24,761 bases of DNA. It comes from Paulinella micropora. Taxonomy: Eukaryota; Cercozoa; Imbricatea; Euglyphida. Shown piece by piece: positions 1-9,274 of the stretch (position 1 is its first letter; the number at the start of each line of letters is the position of its first letter). The DNA is taken from contig BJOX01000041.1 in the NCBI GenBank assembly GCA_009731375.1, forward strand, positions 789,275-814,035, given 5' to 3'. A program made the translations under genes and the position numbers. Below the pieces are notes generated by a model. That model saw only the letters and a program-made list of their open reading frames with translations. It had not been told where the DNA came from and did not search any database.

Positions 1-444
1 GCGTTCCAACTCCTCTAGCGTTTCTTTGCTCGGCTCCCGCCGGCCCCGGCCGCAGCCTAGCAGGTGGCACAGCTGGCTGGCCTTGTTGATGGTCAGCGGG
101 CCTAGCTTCTCCCTGCGCCAGATGTACGCGAGGCGAGCGGGCGTCGCGACGTGTGCCCGCCACTTGTGGACCAGGCGCCTCGCCTGTGCTAACAAGGCCG
201 GGCTGACACACGACGCAGACTGATTGACACCTCGAAGGTTGAACGTCTCGCATGTTATCTGACGGAACCGGCTCAGGCGAGTGTAGCCGACATGTCTGTG
301 AGCGTGTTGCTCTCTTACCATATGTCCGTTCACTAGCCAGCATTGCGACGTGTACAACTCGTGCTCTGTCTTGACTAAGCCACACTTCGAGCAGTACGTA
401 CCTGTGGTTGCGAGGCTGAAGGTCCAATCGTGTTCGCAGGACAT
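1..444 (-). CDS. Zinc-ribbon protein, possible TFIIB-like viral transcription factor (partial, runs off left edge)
   Basis: The minus strand is open for 148 codons from an ATG at 444-442 to the window edge, with no stop, so the C-terminus is missing. The N-terminus begins MSCEHDW and carries a zinc-ribbon-like pattern: Cys3-x-His5, then Cys18-x2-Cys21-Gly. A mostly helical, Arg-rich stretch follows (about residues 58-130). Zinc ribbon followed by a helical domain is the layout of TFIIB-type factors, which many NCLDVs encode, but I cannot assign the family firmly. VLTF-3-like or another small Zn-ribbon protein is possible. It is divergent from the VLTF-2-like gene at 512, with an AT-rich 67-bp spacer between. 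Reading this strand as coding also argues against any upstream extension of that neighbour. Codon composition is GC-rich like the rest of the left block. Confidence 0.6.
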   Translation of the reverse strand, partial: MSCEHDWTFSLATTGTYCSKCGLVKTEHELYTSQCWLVNGHMVREQHAHRHVGYTRLSRFRQITCETFNLRGVNQSASCVSPALLAQARRLVHKWRAHVATPARLAYIWRREKLGPLTINKASQLCHLLGCGRGRREPSKETLEELER

Positions 445-511
445 AATACGACGGCAGGCAAACAGGTGCCCAGATCAAACGTGGCCATTTAAAATTCAAT
501 ATTTGAAACAA
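445..511. promoter_or_regulatory. Divergent intergenic region between zinc-ribbon and VLTF-2-like genes
   Basis: This 67-bp spacer separates two divergent ATGs. Its right half (about 488-511) is strikingly A/T-rich inside a GC-rich block, which is typical of promoters in large DNA viruses. No specific consensus is claimed. Confidence 0.3.
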
Positions 512-1000
512 ATGAAAGAGTGGAAAAAAGACGAGGAAGTCAGAAAGGATGGAGGCACTGAATCTTACAAGGGCAAGTGCCTGCACTGCTCGAACGGCTG
601 CGCGAGGGACGACAGCAAGTGGTTCGGGCTGCCAATAGCCCACACGGGCGAAGAGTTGTGCGTCTGGGGTCACTTCTGCACGGTGGGCTGCGCGGCCGCG
701 TACGCGGACTATGGAATTGCCGAGACGCTGCGTTCACGTTCAATGGACCTCCTGCACTCTTACTTAAGATTGAATCTGCACAAGCAGCTAGTTCAGCCGG
801 CGCCGCCACGCCACGAGCTGGTAGACTACGGCGGACCGCTAGACATCTCTGCTTTCAGGGCCGTGGGCCGGGTGACTAACTGGTACGTGCCAGTGCACAG
901 AAAAGAGACACAGAAACATTTTATTAGCCAACTTTCAGGCCGCAAGTACACGCTGAGGAGGCTTAAGCGCCTGCCTGGGATTCGTCTCTCGTCCGCTTGA
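512..1000 (+). CDS. VLTF-2 / A1L-like late transcription factor with FCS-type zinc finger
   Basis: This 162-aa protein has a zinc-finger region with Cys23-x2-Cys26-x3-Cys30, a Gly-Leu-Pro segment at 39-41, and a Gly-His-Phe-Cys-x3-Cys-Ala-Ala-Ala-Tyr motif at about 53-64. That arrangement, with C-x2-C followed by an FC-x3-C-x2-AY helix, is typical of the small FCS/MYM-type zinc-finger proteins related to poxvirus VLTF-2 (A1L) found across NCLDVs. Members act in viral late transcription. The open frame extends upstream to 350, but that part overlaps the oppositely coded zinc-ribbon gene. The ATG at 512 follows an AT-rich spacer and lies just before the conserved part, so I chose it. The 3' end overlaps the convergent PCNA-like gene by 38 bp, showing virus-like compaction. 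No break is visible. Confidence 0.6.
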   Translation: MKEWKKDEEVRKDGGTESYKGKCLHCSNGCARDDSKWFGLPIAHTGEELCVWGHFCTVGCAAAYADYGIAETLRSRSMDLLHSYLRLNLHKQLVQPAPPRHELVDYGGPLDISAFRAVGRVTNWYVPVHRKETQKHFISQLSGRKYTLRRLKRLPGIRLSSA

Positions 1001-1943
1001 GCTTCTTCTTCTTGCGCTTGATCAGCTTGCGGCTCTCTTCGTCCTCGGCGGCGCTGTCGGCAGTCAATGGAAGCGGCGCCAGCGTGGGCAGAGCTGGGGG
1101 CGGTTCATTGGCATCGGCCAGAATAGTGCACTTGAGCCACGGACCGCCGTCCCGCTTGAAGACGAGGTGCAGCACGTTCTGTGTAACGCCGACCAGCACC
1201 CTGCCAGTCTTTTTCTCCTGGAAAGCGCATGATTTGAGTATCTTCTTGAGGATTTCCAGGGCGTAGACACACTCGCCGGCTTGGACGGGCGGGTGTGACA
1301 GGTCCGAGCGCAGCAGCGAGTCCTTGTCCTCCGCGACCAGAGCAATGCCGCCAAGGCTGGTGCGTGCCAGCCGGCCTGCGTCCACCGCCCGCAGCGAGGA
1401 TTCCGTGCAGAGCCTGTCCACTTCCATAAACAGCCGGCAGTGCGAATTGCTCTTCGAATGGTGCCTGATCACGGCGTTCAGCGCCGGGCCAGAGACTTCG
1501 ACGAGGCGATCGAGATTGGTCCACTCGGTAGTCGGCAGGAAGGCCGCCTCTTGTGACACGAGCAGCGAGGTCAGGTCACTGTAGTGCTCGAACGATTTCG
1601 ACTCGTTGTAGAATTTGACACACAGCTTGTTATCCACCGCGACTGACAGTTCGAGTATCATGCCCTCGCGGAAAGTAGAGAGCCAGCAGGACAGTTCCTT
1701 GAGGTCAACGCTGAACACGCACTTTGGAAACATCAAGTTGACATAGTCGCCGTTCGCGCCCGAAAAAGGGAGCACGAACTGCACGACGAGCCCGTCGGCC
1801 GCGCTGCAGAGCACGAGCCTGTCGACGGTCGCCTCGACCCTGGCCTCCAGCAACAGGGGCGACAGCGAGTCGAGCGCCCGGCGGAACGCGATGCCGTGCG
1901 ACTTGGACCTCCAGAGAAAACGAGTCATCATTTTTTGAGACAT
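963..1943 (-). CDS. PCNA-like sliding clamp (DNA polymerase processivity factor)
   Basis: This intact 326-aa ORF begins MSQKMMTRFLWRSK. The body has the alternating hydrophobic strands and two-part layout of the PCNA fold: a first domain with a strand-rich VDRLVLCSAADGLVV stretch and a second domain from about residue 130. It ends in a highly basic tail (KRKKKKLKRTR) after an acidic stretch, probably a nuclear-localisation or DNA-contact extension. It is longer than cellular PCNA (about 260 aa), which is usual for NCLDV clamp homologues. Its role would be to tether the viral polymerase to DNA. The gene is convergent with the VLTF-2-like gene, overlapping it by 38 bp, and divergent from the gene at 2068 across a 124-bp AT-rich spacer. 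Assignment is by fold-like pattern, not by a diagnostic motif. Confidence 0.55.
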   Translation of the reverse strand: MSQKMMTRFLWRSKSHGIAFRRALDSLSPLLLEARVEATVDRLVLCSAADGLVVQFVLPFSGANGDYVNLMFPKCVFSVDLKELSCWLSTFREGMILELSVAVDNKLCVKFYNESKSFEHYSDLTSLLVSQEAAFLPTTEWTNLDRLVEVSGPALNAVIRHHSKSNSHCRLFMEVDRLCTESSLRAVDAGRLARTSLGGIALVAEDKDSLLRSDLSHPPVQAGECVYALEILKKILKSCAFQEKKTGRVLVGVTQNVLHLVFKRDGGPWLKCTILADANEPPPALPTLAPLPLTADSAAEDEESRKLIKRKKKKLKRTRDESQAGA

Positions 1944-2067
1944 TGTTCTTTTGACACTTTTTTTCCTTTTATTAAAAACTTTTAAATTGTGAGATTCGAG
2001 ATTTAAGATTTAAAAGTCGAAAAAGAAAAACCGTGCTGGCAAAAACGAAAAAGAGCCACAAATCGAA
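1944..2067. promoter_or_regulatory. AT-rich divergent promoter region, clamp / ssDNA-binding-like genes
   Basis: This 124-bp spacer sits between divergent start codons and is dominated by poly-T and poly-A runs (about 1955-2035), in sharp contrast with the GC-rich flanking genes. It includes ATTAAAAACTTTTAAATTG. It probably holds the promoters of both replication genes. No family-specific consensus can be assigned. Confidence 0.35.
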
Positions 2068-2799
2068 ATGTCTATTGTCACGGGGAACAACGAATTCAAG
2101 GCCTTTGACCCGGCGGCCGACCCGAAGAAGCTGCACCTGTCGGAACCAAGGAGTGCGTACGGGAGCATCTTTTCGAACTTATGCCACGACAAAAAGAGCC
2201 TGACGCTGGTTCTGCCCGCCATGCAGCTTGCCTGGGACCCGACCACGTACGACCAAGGCAATAAGGCTGCCAAGACCACCATCGACCTCGACTTCAAGCA
2301 TGCGCGAGAATACGGCGCGGTGCTGCAGGCCTACCAGGTGATACGAGCGATCGATGATCGTGTTGCCGAGCTCGTGGTTGAGAACCGCGATAAAATTATC
2401 CCGACGATGAAGAGGGCGGGCCCGATGGCAAGGAGCGACGAACAGGTCAAGTGCTGCTACCAGCCCTGCACACGGCTTCGCACGTCTCAGAAATCGGATC
2501 GGGCCTGGGCTCCTCGCCTGACCGTCACTGTCACGGGCGCCCGGTTCTTGGGCGGGGCCGACACCGCCACGCTGCAAAGAGGAGATGTGGTGAAAACGGT
2601 GATTCAAGCTACTGCGCTGTGTTGTAAAGGCGAAAAAGTCACACTTTCTTGGCGCGTGCTGCAAATTCGCAAGCAAAACGAGGGCCTGGGCTACCCGGAC
2701 CAAGACATATCAGAAAAAGAAGCGTTTGGCGTGTCTCTGTCCGAAGAGAGCGGCGAGGGAGGCCATTTGGCCATGGACTTGTCTATAGATCTAATTTAA
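2068..2799 (+). CDS. Possible NCLDV ssDNA-binding protein
   Basis: This intact 243-aa ORF starts at MSIVTGNNEFKAF. It shows strand-rich segments typical of an OB-like ssDNA-binding core: LTLVLPAMQLAWDP near residue 50, a helix at about 85-110, and APRLTVTVTGARFL plus VVKTVIQATALCC in the C-terminal half. An acidic C-terminal tail ends SIDLI. An acidic tail after an OB-like core is common in viral and phage ssDNA-binding proteins, and a clamp gene lies divergently next to it. I recognise the general type found in several large DNA viruses but have no diagnostic motif, so the function is inferred. Its TAA stop (2797-2799) directly abuts the convergent reductase stop (2800-2802), again showing tight packing. 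Confidence 0.4.
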   Translation: MSIVTGNNEFKAFDPAADPKKLHLSEPRSAYGSIFSNLCHDKKSLTLVLPAMQLAWDPTTYDQGNKAAKTTIDLDFKHAREYGAVLQAYQVIRAIDDRVAELVVENRDKIIPTMKRAGPMARSDEQVKCCYQPCTRLRTSQKSDRAWAPRLTVTVTGARFLGGADTATLQRGDVVKTVIQATALCCKGEKVTLSWRVLQIRKQNEGLGYPDQDISEKEAFGVSLSEESGEGGHLAMDLSIDLI

Positions 2800-5058
2800 T
2801 TAAACTGTACACATGACACACACATCACCAGTACACGATTGTCTGGCACTAGTAACTGCCTTGGTTCGAAGGTAATAGCAGCCGGTCTTTAAGCACGATT
2901 CCCAGGCAAAAAAATGAGACGAAGACAGCTTGCGCTCGGTCGCGTTGGCTAAGTAGACGTTGAGTGACTGCGACTGGCACACGTAAGGACCACGCAGCGC
3001 AGAGAATTGCAGTTGTGTCTTCATCGGCACTTCCCAGACCGTCTTGTACACTTGTTTAATGTCGTCCGGTATGGTTGCAATGTCCTGGACAGACCCATCG
3101 TTACGCAACAGTTGATCTCTGGCCGCGGGGGTCCAGAGCCCCCTGCTTTCGAGTGCTCTTACCAGATATCGATTAAGCAGTGTGTGTTCCCCTGCCAAAG
3201 TACGTCTGACCATAAGATTGCTAAAAATTGGTTCAAAACTCTCGTTCACTCCCAGGATCTGAGAGGTGCTAGCCGTGGGCATCAGCGCGATCAGGAGGCT
3301 ATTACGCAAGCCATGGGCCTTGACGTCTGCCTTAAGCTTAACCCATCTGCCAGTCGAGCGCTCCGCGCCCCAAAGGTCCGGCTGCAGCTTGCCTTGCGAG
3401 GCGGGACTACTTTCGAACTCCGGATAGCACCCCTTTTCTCTGGCCAATTCTACACTAGCAGACACGGCCGCGTAGTAGATTTCGCGAGAGACTCGCTCAT
3501 TCAAGACGGCTGCTTCGGGGCTCTCAAAGGAAACTCCCATGACCATGAAAAGGTCTGCCAGGCCGCAGATGCCCAAACCAACTGGCCTGTGCTCCAAGTT
3601 TGACATGTTAGCCTCGGGGACGGGGTAAGTGGTGAGGTCGATGATCCGATCGAGATTTCGCACGGCAGTGCGCGTGACGGCGTGGAGAAGGCCGATGTCG
3701 AGTTTTTTGTCCTGTGTGACAAAACGGGGCAGCGACGCGAGGTTGCAGACGGCAGTCTCTTCGGACGAGCTCACTTCCATGATCTACGCGCACAGGTTCG
3801 AGTTCTTGATGGTACCGGAGTGCTGCTGGTTGCTTTTGGCGTTGGCGTGGTCCCGAAAGATCAAGTAGGGGGTGCCTGTTTCGATTTGCGCTTTCAAAAC
3901 GGCTGACCACAAATGCCGAGCTTTTACTTTTTGGCCCTGCAGTGTTTTCTCGGCGTGGGTGTAGCGAGACTCCCAGAGCTTGCCGCAGCACTCGTCTAGT
4001 TCCGGCACCTCGGTCGGACAAAACAGCGTCCAGTCACCGTCATCGCGCACCCGTTGCATAAACAGGTCGGGTATCATCAGCGCTGTAAACAAGTCACGCG
4101 CCCTTGTTTCCGCCGCACCCGTATTTTGGCGAAGTTGGAGGAAGTCGTAGATGTCCTTGTGCCAAGGGGGCATGTACACAGCAAACGCACCACGGCGTCG
4201 TCCCGATTGATTGGCATAACGACTCGTTTCATTAAGAACGCGGCAGAGAGGCACAATCCCGTCGCTTTTGCCCCCCGTCCCGTGAATCTTGGATCCTGCC
4301 GCTCTCACATTTCCGGCGTACAGGCCTATGCCTCCCGCGTGTTTTGAAATGACCGCACAGTCTTTCACGGTTTCGAAGATCCCAGTGAGGCTATCTTCTC
4401 GAACTGGCAACAGGAAACATGACGCCAGCTGCTGGTTCCGGCGCAGGCCAGCGTTGAACATAGTCGGCGAGGCATGGCTGTACAGGCCTGCACTTAAGAG
4501 ATTGTAAGTGTCCTGGATCTTGAGCAAGACTCTGTCTCCGCTCTCTTCCAGGCCGTGGTGCAGAGCCACCGCAATGCGCATATACAGATATTGCGGCGTC
4601 TCGCAAATCTTGTCGTCACTGTCTTTGAGGAGGTAGCCTTGCTTGAGCGTGGCTATGCCAAAAAAGTCAAAATTGAGGTCTCGTTCCTGTCTTATCATTG
4701 CGTTCAGGGTGGCGGCGTGCTTGTCGAGAAAGACCGAGAAGCTGGGCACCAGCGACAGGTGCAGACGGTCCATCGCGCCCTGGAACGTGGGGGGACACTG
4801 TTTTGGGACATTTCTGGCCTCAAGGCGGCCGCCGAGCAGCGCGTAGTCGGGGTGGTAAGAGGCCAAGCTGGCACAGGTTGAGGCCGCAAGTCCATCCAGT
4901 TCGGACGTGGAGATGCCATTTCGTAGGCCGGCAATAGTGGTTTTGGCCACCTTGACCGCGTTGGCGCCGGGCAGGTCACTCGCAAGGACCGAGACGCGTT
5001 GAAGGATCTTGTCGAAACACACCGGCTCCAACGAACCATCTCTTTTTTTGACCTGCAT
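2800..5058 (-). pseudogene. Class Ia ribonucleotide reductase large subunit, broken by an in-frame amber codon
   Basis: The enzyme reduces ribonucleotides to deoxyribonucleotides for DNA synthesis. The first 425 codons (5058-3784) start with MQVKKRDG, the usual ATP-cone beginning; the frame stays open to about 5124 without an ATG. They contain the active-site region NAGLRRNQQLASCFLL, the GGIGL loop and GAFAVYMPPWH, and end NLCA. The remaining 326 codons (3780-2800) are in the same frame and hold PTASTSQILGVNESFEP, the radical-transfer tyrosines in KTGCYYLRT, and a C-terminal CxxC (CVMC) for thioredoxin-type reduction. TAG at 3781-3783 separates them, precisely where the family has the catalytic Glu of the N-x-C-x-E active site. 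Both halves are well conserved and total length is normal (about 750 aa), so the break looks recent. No small subunit is in the window. Confidence 0.9.
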
Positions 5059-5154
5059 TTCGCCATGCTTACATACTGGAACAAGAGAAAAAAAATCATT
5101 CTCTGCTGAAATGCTGGAAGCCAAAGTACGAAGCCAGCACGGCGTCCGTCACTA

Positions 5155-5432
5155 TTATTCTCCTTTCCCCGTAGAAGAAAATAGCATATAAAGCAGCCCG
5201 TGCCACAAGCGGTTATCGGCCCACCACACTTGACCGCCCAGGAAGCCTTTTTCTTGTTTGTTCAAAATTTCTGAAAGCCACACGACGGCCGGGACCATGG
5301 CAAGAACACGCAGCTTGTCTTTGGTCGGCGGTGCCGCGTCAAGTGCCACTTTGGCCAGTAAAAAAGGGCCGGAAGGCACCCGGCAACGAACAGTAGCTTC
5401 TTGTCAACTTTGGTAGTTTGTGTGTCTGACAT
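5155..5432 (-). pseudogene. Small membrane-associated protein, frameshifted
   Basis: Two overlapping minus-strand frames share one apparent gene. An ATG at 5432-5430 opens MSDTQTTKVDKKLLFVAG. After about 5375 the credible sequence continues in a different frame (5379-5155), which lacks its own ATG. The second frame has hydrophobic stretches (LRVLAMVPAVVWLSEIL and LWHGLLYMLF) with Trp/Asn/Gly-rich loops between them. The WW..N.LWHGLLY pattern resembles small conserved membrane proteins seen in several large DNA viruses. The shift falls by a C/T homopolymer tract (near 5360-5375), so an assembly error is possible. It lies between the reductase and primase-helicase genes on the same strand. Function unknown. 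Confidence 0.4.
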
Positions 5433-5569
5433 GTTAGCCTAACGAGTCAAAAACAGTATGCACAAGAAAAATGTGTCAGGCGCGCGCCTTTTTTTGTTTT
5501 ATTAATTTTTTTGGAACATAAAAAAGTCTACAGGAAAAAAAGGAACTATGTTTTTTTAATGAAATGCTT

Positions 5570-8356
5570 TCATGTGCTCGCGTCGGCAGTTACGTGCTCT
5601 GCCTCCTCAAGGCGCTGCCACTTGTTCTGTCGTTGTTCGGCTTCTTCCTTGCCTTCTTCCTTCTTGTTCCTGCGCTTGCCTGCTACTTTCAGCGCGTCCT
5701 TGACAGCCTTTTCTTTCAGCCGCTTGATCATCCTTATGGCTGCTTTTTTGTCAGGAACCATGCCAGTCTGTACCATGTGCCACGCACATACCTCCTCGCT
5801 CGCATCCCCTGTGTCCCTGGAAGTTTCCTCTTCTTCCTCCTCTTCTGTCGACCCGATCATCGCCCGGTCATAGGCTCTGCGCGAAAGCAAGCGCATATGC
5901 ACGATCCCGTGCTTCTTGCCCCACGGAGCGTTCGTGTGACCACATTCGCGGGCGTAGCCACACATGTTGGGCTCGCACGACACGTCGCATACATGCCCGA
6001 GTTCCTTGTTCGACCGAGGACAAAACTCGCAGTAATTTACGCGAGTGTCTTTCTTGGCCATGCCCGGGGTCGTCTGTGCCCGATGGACTTCGTACTCGGA
6101 CCTGCGCAGCGCGGTATCTCCCAGATCGTCCGCAGTCACGGTGTGCAGCCTGCAGTCTTCCTTCAGGTACTTGTTGACTGCGTTCTCAAAGTCTTGCCAG
6201 CTCGTGAAATGGTTCTTCTCGAACACAACGCCGTAGTCCTTGCTGCCTTCATTTAGAAAACGCGCCAGCACGTTCGTCCTGCTCTCCACGAATTTCTGGT
6301 TCTGTCGCAGCTCCTCTGGTGCAAATGTCTACCCAAAAGTCTGCACGCGGGTGATCTTCCACTGCGCGCTTGTACCTGGCGACGCAGCGCGCCAGGATGT
6401 AGGGCATTTCGTTCATGATAATGTGATTCCCAAGGCCGTCGTCCGCCCTTTTCACGAGATTGTTAAACAGAAACAAAGCCACCCGACGCTTCCACTGGCC
6501 TTGGCCGTCCTTGTAGTTGAACATGTAGTTAGCGCCCACGATAATCGGCGGTTTCCAGTTCACCGTGCTCTTGGCGATCTTGTTCTTGGCTGGTACATTG
6601 ACCGGCTCGCCCGACACCATGCTTTGCATTGTGGCCTGATCAACCGTGCTCGCGAAGTCGAGTGGCAGGTCCGGTATCACGACAAGCTCCTTGTCGTACA
6701 GCGAAGACAACCCGAACCCCTTCTCGGTGTTCTTGCTGATCGAGGCTACCTTGCCAGAAGGCTTCATCGACTGCAGGACCTGGATGACTGTTCCTTTCCC
6801 TGTGCCCCCGTCGCCCAACATGAAAGGAAGCACCTGCCAGTTATCTCGTTCCCTGAGCGGGAATTGGAGCCTGCCAAGCAACGTTTCGAAGATCTCGTAC
6901 ATAGGCTTGCTCAACTGGAATCCAAGCAGGTCTCGCCAGTCGGGAGTCATGTCGTCGTCGAAGCACATGGCCTTGATCATCTTCTCCGTGTCTACCTCGA
7001 CGTCGTAGAAATGGTCAGTAAACGGAGCAGCCTCCCCGTCCTCACGCAGCTGTTCCCAGGTGCGGATGGCCAGAGTGCGCGAGTTGAAGGTGCAGTTCCT
7101 GAAGCTGATCCAGTCAGTCCGCATCTCCGACGAGCGCTTGACTGGAAAGAAGCGGTGGCTAGTACCAACGAACCACTTGAGGAGCTTGTCCTTGTTGACG
7201 TTGTGGTAGTAATCGGCGTCGATCAGGGTACGATCCATGTACTCCTCCGCCTCGCCCACAAAGCAGAAGACTCCCTCTATTCTCGCGTGGGGGCTAAGTA
7301 CCTCTCCGTCGAAGCGAATGTCCCTGGAACGCCTAGCATGCTTAACAAGGTCGTGCCTGCACTTCTCATCGTTGCTGGACAGCTTGTGCAAGTGCTGCTC
7401 GCCGTAGTACAGGTCCCAGTCCTCGTCTGTCGGCGTCCCGACATCCGAATGGAAGGACACTTCGTAACCAGTCGTCGTTTTGACGTGCTCTTGCACCTGC
7501 TTGATCATCTCGTCCGTCATGATCTTGCCTTCGCCCTACACTCTCTCGACGCCGATCTCGTCGTGTTTCCACACGCCCACGTTGTACAGCCTGTTCTTGC
7601 CGTCCCTGGGCGAGTGGAAGAACTCAACTACCTTTTCCATAATCTTGCGCTCCAGGCTCTGCCAGACGTACGAAAAGAAGGTCGCTTCCTTGTTGGACTT
7701 CTCCTTCCGTTGTTGCACCGCCTGCCACATCGGGCCGTATTGATCCAGCATCACGAAAGAGACACCACGCTCTTCCATTGCTTCTGCCATTCTTTCATGA
7801 GGTCGCACTCCAGCTCGGGGTTGCCAGTCACTTTTTTCCCATTGATGACAGCCAGGAACGCTTCCTTGCCGCGCTTCTTCCCTACATCGTCGTGCGCCCA
7901 CTTGAGCTCCGTACATAGCTCCTCGATCATGGCTTCCCTGCCGCCTGGTTCCGCGTAGCGCGCAGCGAGTGCAGGCACCTCGATCCCGTTCTTGGCCATG
8001 GCCTGCACGAGCAGAGTACAGGCCGCGTTCTTAACATCGAGCCATTCGTAGTATTCGCCTGCCACCATGCGACAGATCCACTTCTTCGCCAGACCGATCG
8101 CGCACTTCCCCCAGAGCCTCGTCCCCGCAGCCCCTGCTCTCAGGGTAGTCGATCTTTGCGCTCCCGTGGCTCTTCTTGTACAAACCGATGATGTCGCTCA
8201 CTTTCGCAGCCTCGTCCACTGGCAGGCGCGCCAGCGTAAGGATGTGCTGCAGCCGTTCCACGTTCACCGCTGCTGCAGGGAGAAAGCGATCTTCCTCTCC
8301 TCCTCGCCGTCGTCCTCATCCTTCCCCTTCTTAGTTTTTTGAGCTTTCTTAGGCAT
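5570..8356 (-). pseudogene. D5-like primase-helicase (SF3 helicase), multiply disrupted
   Basis: The whole locus would encode about 929 aa, the usual size of the NCLDV D5 primase-helicase that unwinds and primes viral replication forks. The intact core frame (7520-6249) has an SF3 Walker A, GDGGTGKGT, near 6790-6815; a Walker B-like VVIPDLPLD; and a sensor region, IIVGANYMFNYKDG...WKRRV. N-terminal pieces lie at 8356-8264 (MPKKAQKTKKGK), 8267-8130, 8130-7785 and 7785-7536. A C-terminal piece at about 6325-5570 has a Cys/His cluster (CEFC...CDVSC...CGY..ECGH) and a Lys/Glu-rich tail. Frame changes fall near 8265, 8130-8150, 7770-7795 and 6325. An in-frame TAG lies at 7536-7538. With five lesions the gene is dead, unless several are sequencing errors. 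The large plus-strand ORFs here are shadows. Confidence 0.85.
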
Positions 8357-8717
8357 CGTCGGACAGTCTGCACATAACACATAGCACAAAAAATTCAAAA
8401 ACACTAACAGGACAAAATTTCTCCGTGTGTTGCGGCGCGGCAAAAAAAACAAGGCGCGAAAATTTCTGTGTGTTTTGCGGCGCGGTAAGTTTCCAGGAAA
8501 ATGTCCACGATTCGGGTGCAAAAATGGCAAAGGGTTCGTTCCGGCTGCTAGTCACTTCCCTCGGTCGAAGACTCGAGGGTTCTGGCCTGGTCACGACGAC
8601 GAAACCGCCTAGGCTCGTGCCACGTCACCCTTACTCGGTCGGCCCGGCTATTGCCTTTTTGTCCCCACTACTGCCTTTTTGTCCCCTGCAGCCGCCGACG
8701 GAAAACCCCCCCCCCCC

Positions 8718-8727
8718 NNNNNNNNNN
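8718..8727. other. Assembly gap (10 N)
   Basis: Ten ambiguous bases sit inside a run of Cs. The true size and even the adjacency of the two sides are uncertain, so linkage between the left viral block and everything to its right depends on this join. Confidence 0.95.
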
Positions 8728-8882
8728 CCCCCTCCCCCTCCCTGGCTTGAGACACCTGCCACGGTTCAGGAAAACCCCCTCCCCCCTCCCCATCCTTTTT
8801 CTTTAATTTTTTTAAAAATTTTTTGAAAATTAAAAAAAAGTGTCTCTGACGTCTCAGGGCCTACAGTTTGAGACGGGTTGCC

Positions 8883-9175
8883 AAATTTGTTGCAGAACCC
8901 GTGATTGAGACAAGAAAACGACAAATTTATCCACAACTTTTCTGGAGGGGATAAAAAAGTACCCACCCCCCGGAATCCTGGTGGGTGGGGGGTGTCTCTG
9001 TGTCTCAAGCGTTTTGCGGTAAATTTCCTTGGCCCTCGACAAATTTGTCGCAGAACCCGTGATTGAGACAAGAAAACGACAAATTTATCCACAACTTTTC
9101 TGGAGGGGGTAAAAAAGTACCTGCCCCCCGGAAGTCTGGCGGGTAGGGGGTGTCTCGGTGTCTCAAGGCTGGGCC
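8883..9175. repeat. Tandem 158-bp repeat, about 1.9 copies, with a hairpin in each
   Basis: Copy 1 begins at 8883 and copy 2 at 9041 (AAATTTGTYGCAGAACCC), giving a period of 158 bp. The block AACCCGTGATTGAGACAAGA and the ACAAATTTATCCACAACTTT segment are identical in both. Each copy has a C-rich/G-rich inverted pair with 7-bp arms: ACCCACC/GGTGGGT in copy 1 and ACCTGCC/GGCGGGT in copy 2. One A-T pair becomes G-C, and another becomes a wobble. Each copy ends in GTGTCTC...GTCTCAAG. Function unknown. Confidence 0.8.
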
Positions 9176-9274
9176 AAGAAGGTGTCGACTGACTCAGCTG
9201 ACCGGACCCCGGAACCCTTTAATGATAAAAGTCTTAAACTAGCTTCTTGAAGCCGGGTCTCCTTGTGCCGCCCG

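Larger units (their letters stand above)
8357..9274. other. Non-coding stretch with assembly gap and repeats
   Basis: I see no supportable gene in this stretch. It holds a short duplication of TGTGTTKYGGCGCGG-type sequence (about 8425-8485), a 20-bp unit repeated twice at 8652-8691 (TGCCTTTTTGTCCCC core), a C-rich low-complexity tract with ten Ns at 8718-8727, an A/T-rich block (8805-8840), and the 158-bp tandem repeat listed separately. The sequence on the gap's right side (about 8740-8760) carries the inverted counterpart of the repeat's GGTGTCTCAAG end, so the gap may hide an inverted or longer array. Confidence 0.6.

Noticed and set aside
350-511. N-terminal extension of the VLTF-2-like ORF to 350
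   Set aside because: It overlaps the open zinc-ribbon gene on the other strand and precedes the AT-rich spacer. The ATG at 512 fits better.
5564-6256. A 230-codon plus-strand ORF with hydrophobic stretches
   Set aside because: It is antisense to the C-terminal part of the primase-helicase, whose Lys/Glu-rich tail gives an apparently hydrophobic complement.
3781-7538. Reassigned UAG codon in the left block (TAG inside two genes; none of the visible genes there ends in TAG)
   Set aside because: There are only two cases, the helicase also has several frame changes, and the number of genes is too small. Simple decay explains it.
6240-7958. A 572-codon plus-strand ORF
   Set aside because: It is the antisense shadow of the D5-like helicase. 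The minus strand carries SF3 motifs, while this frame has no recognisable domain and a composition typical of antisense GC-rich DNA.
8927-9093. TTATCCACA, identical to the bacterial DnaA box, in both 158-bp repeats (8927-8935 and 9085-9093)
   Set aside because: The setting is eukaryotic with no bacterial replication genes. Two copies simply reflect the duplication.
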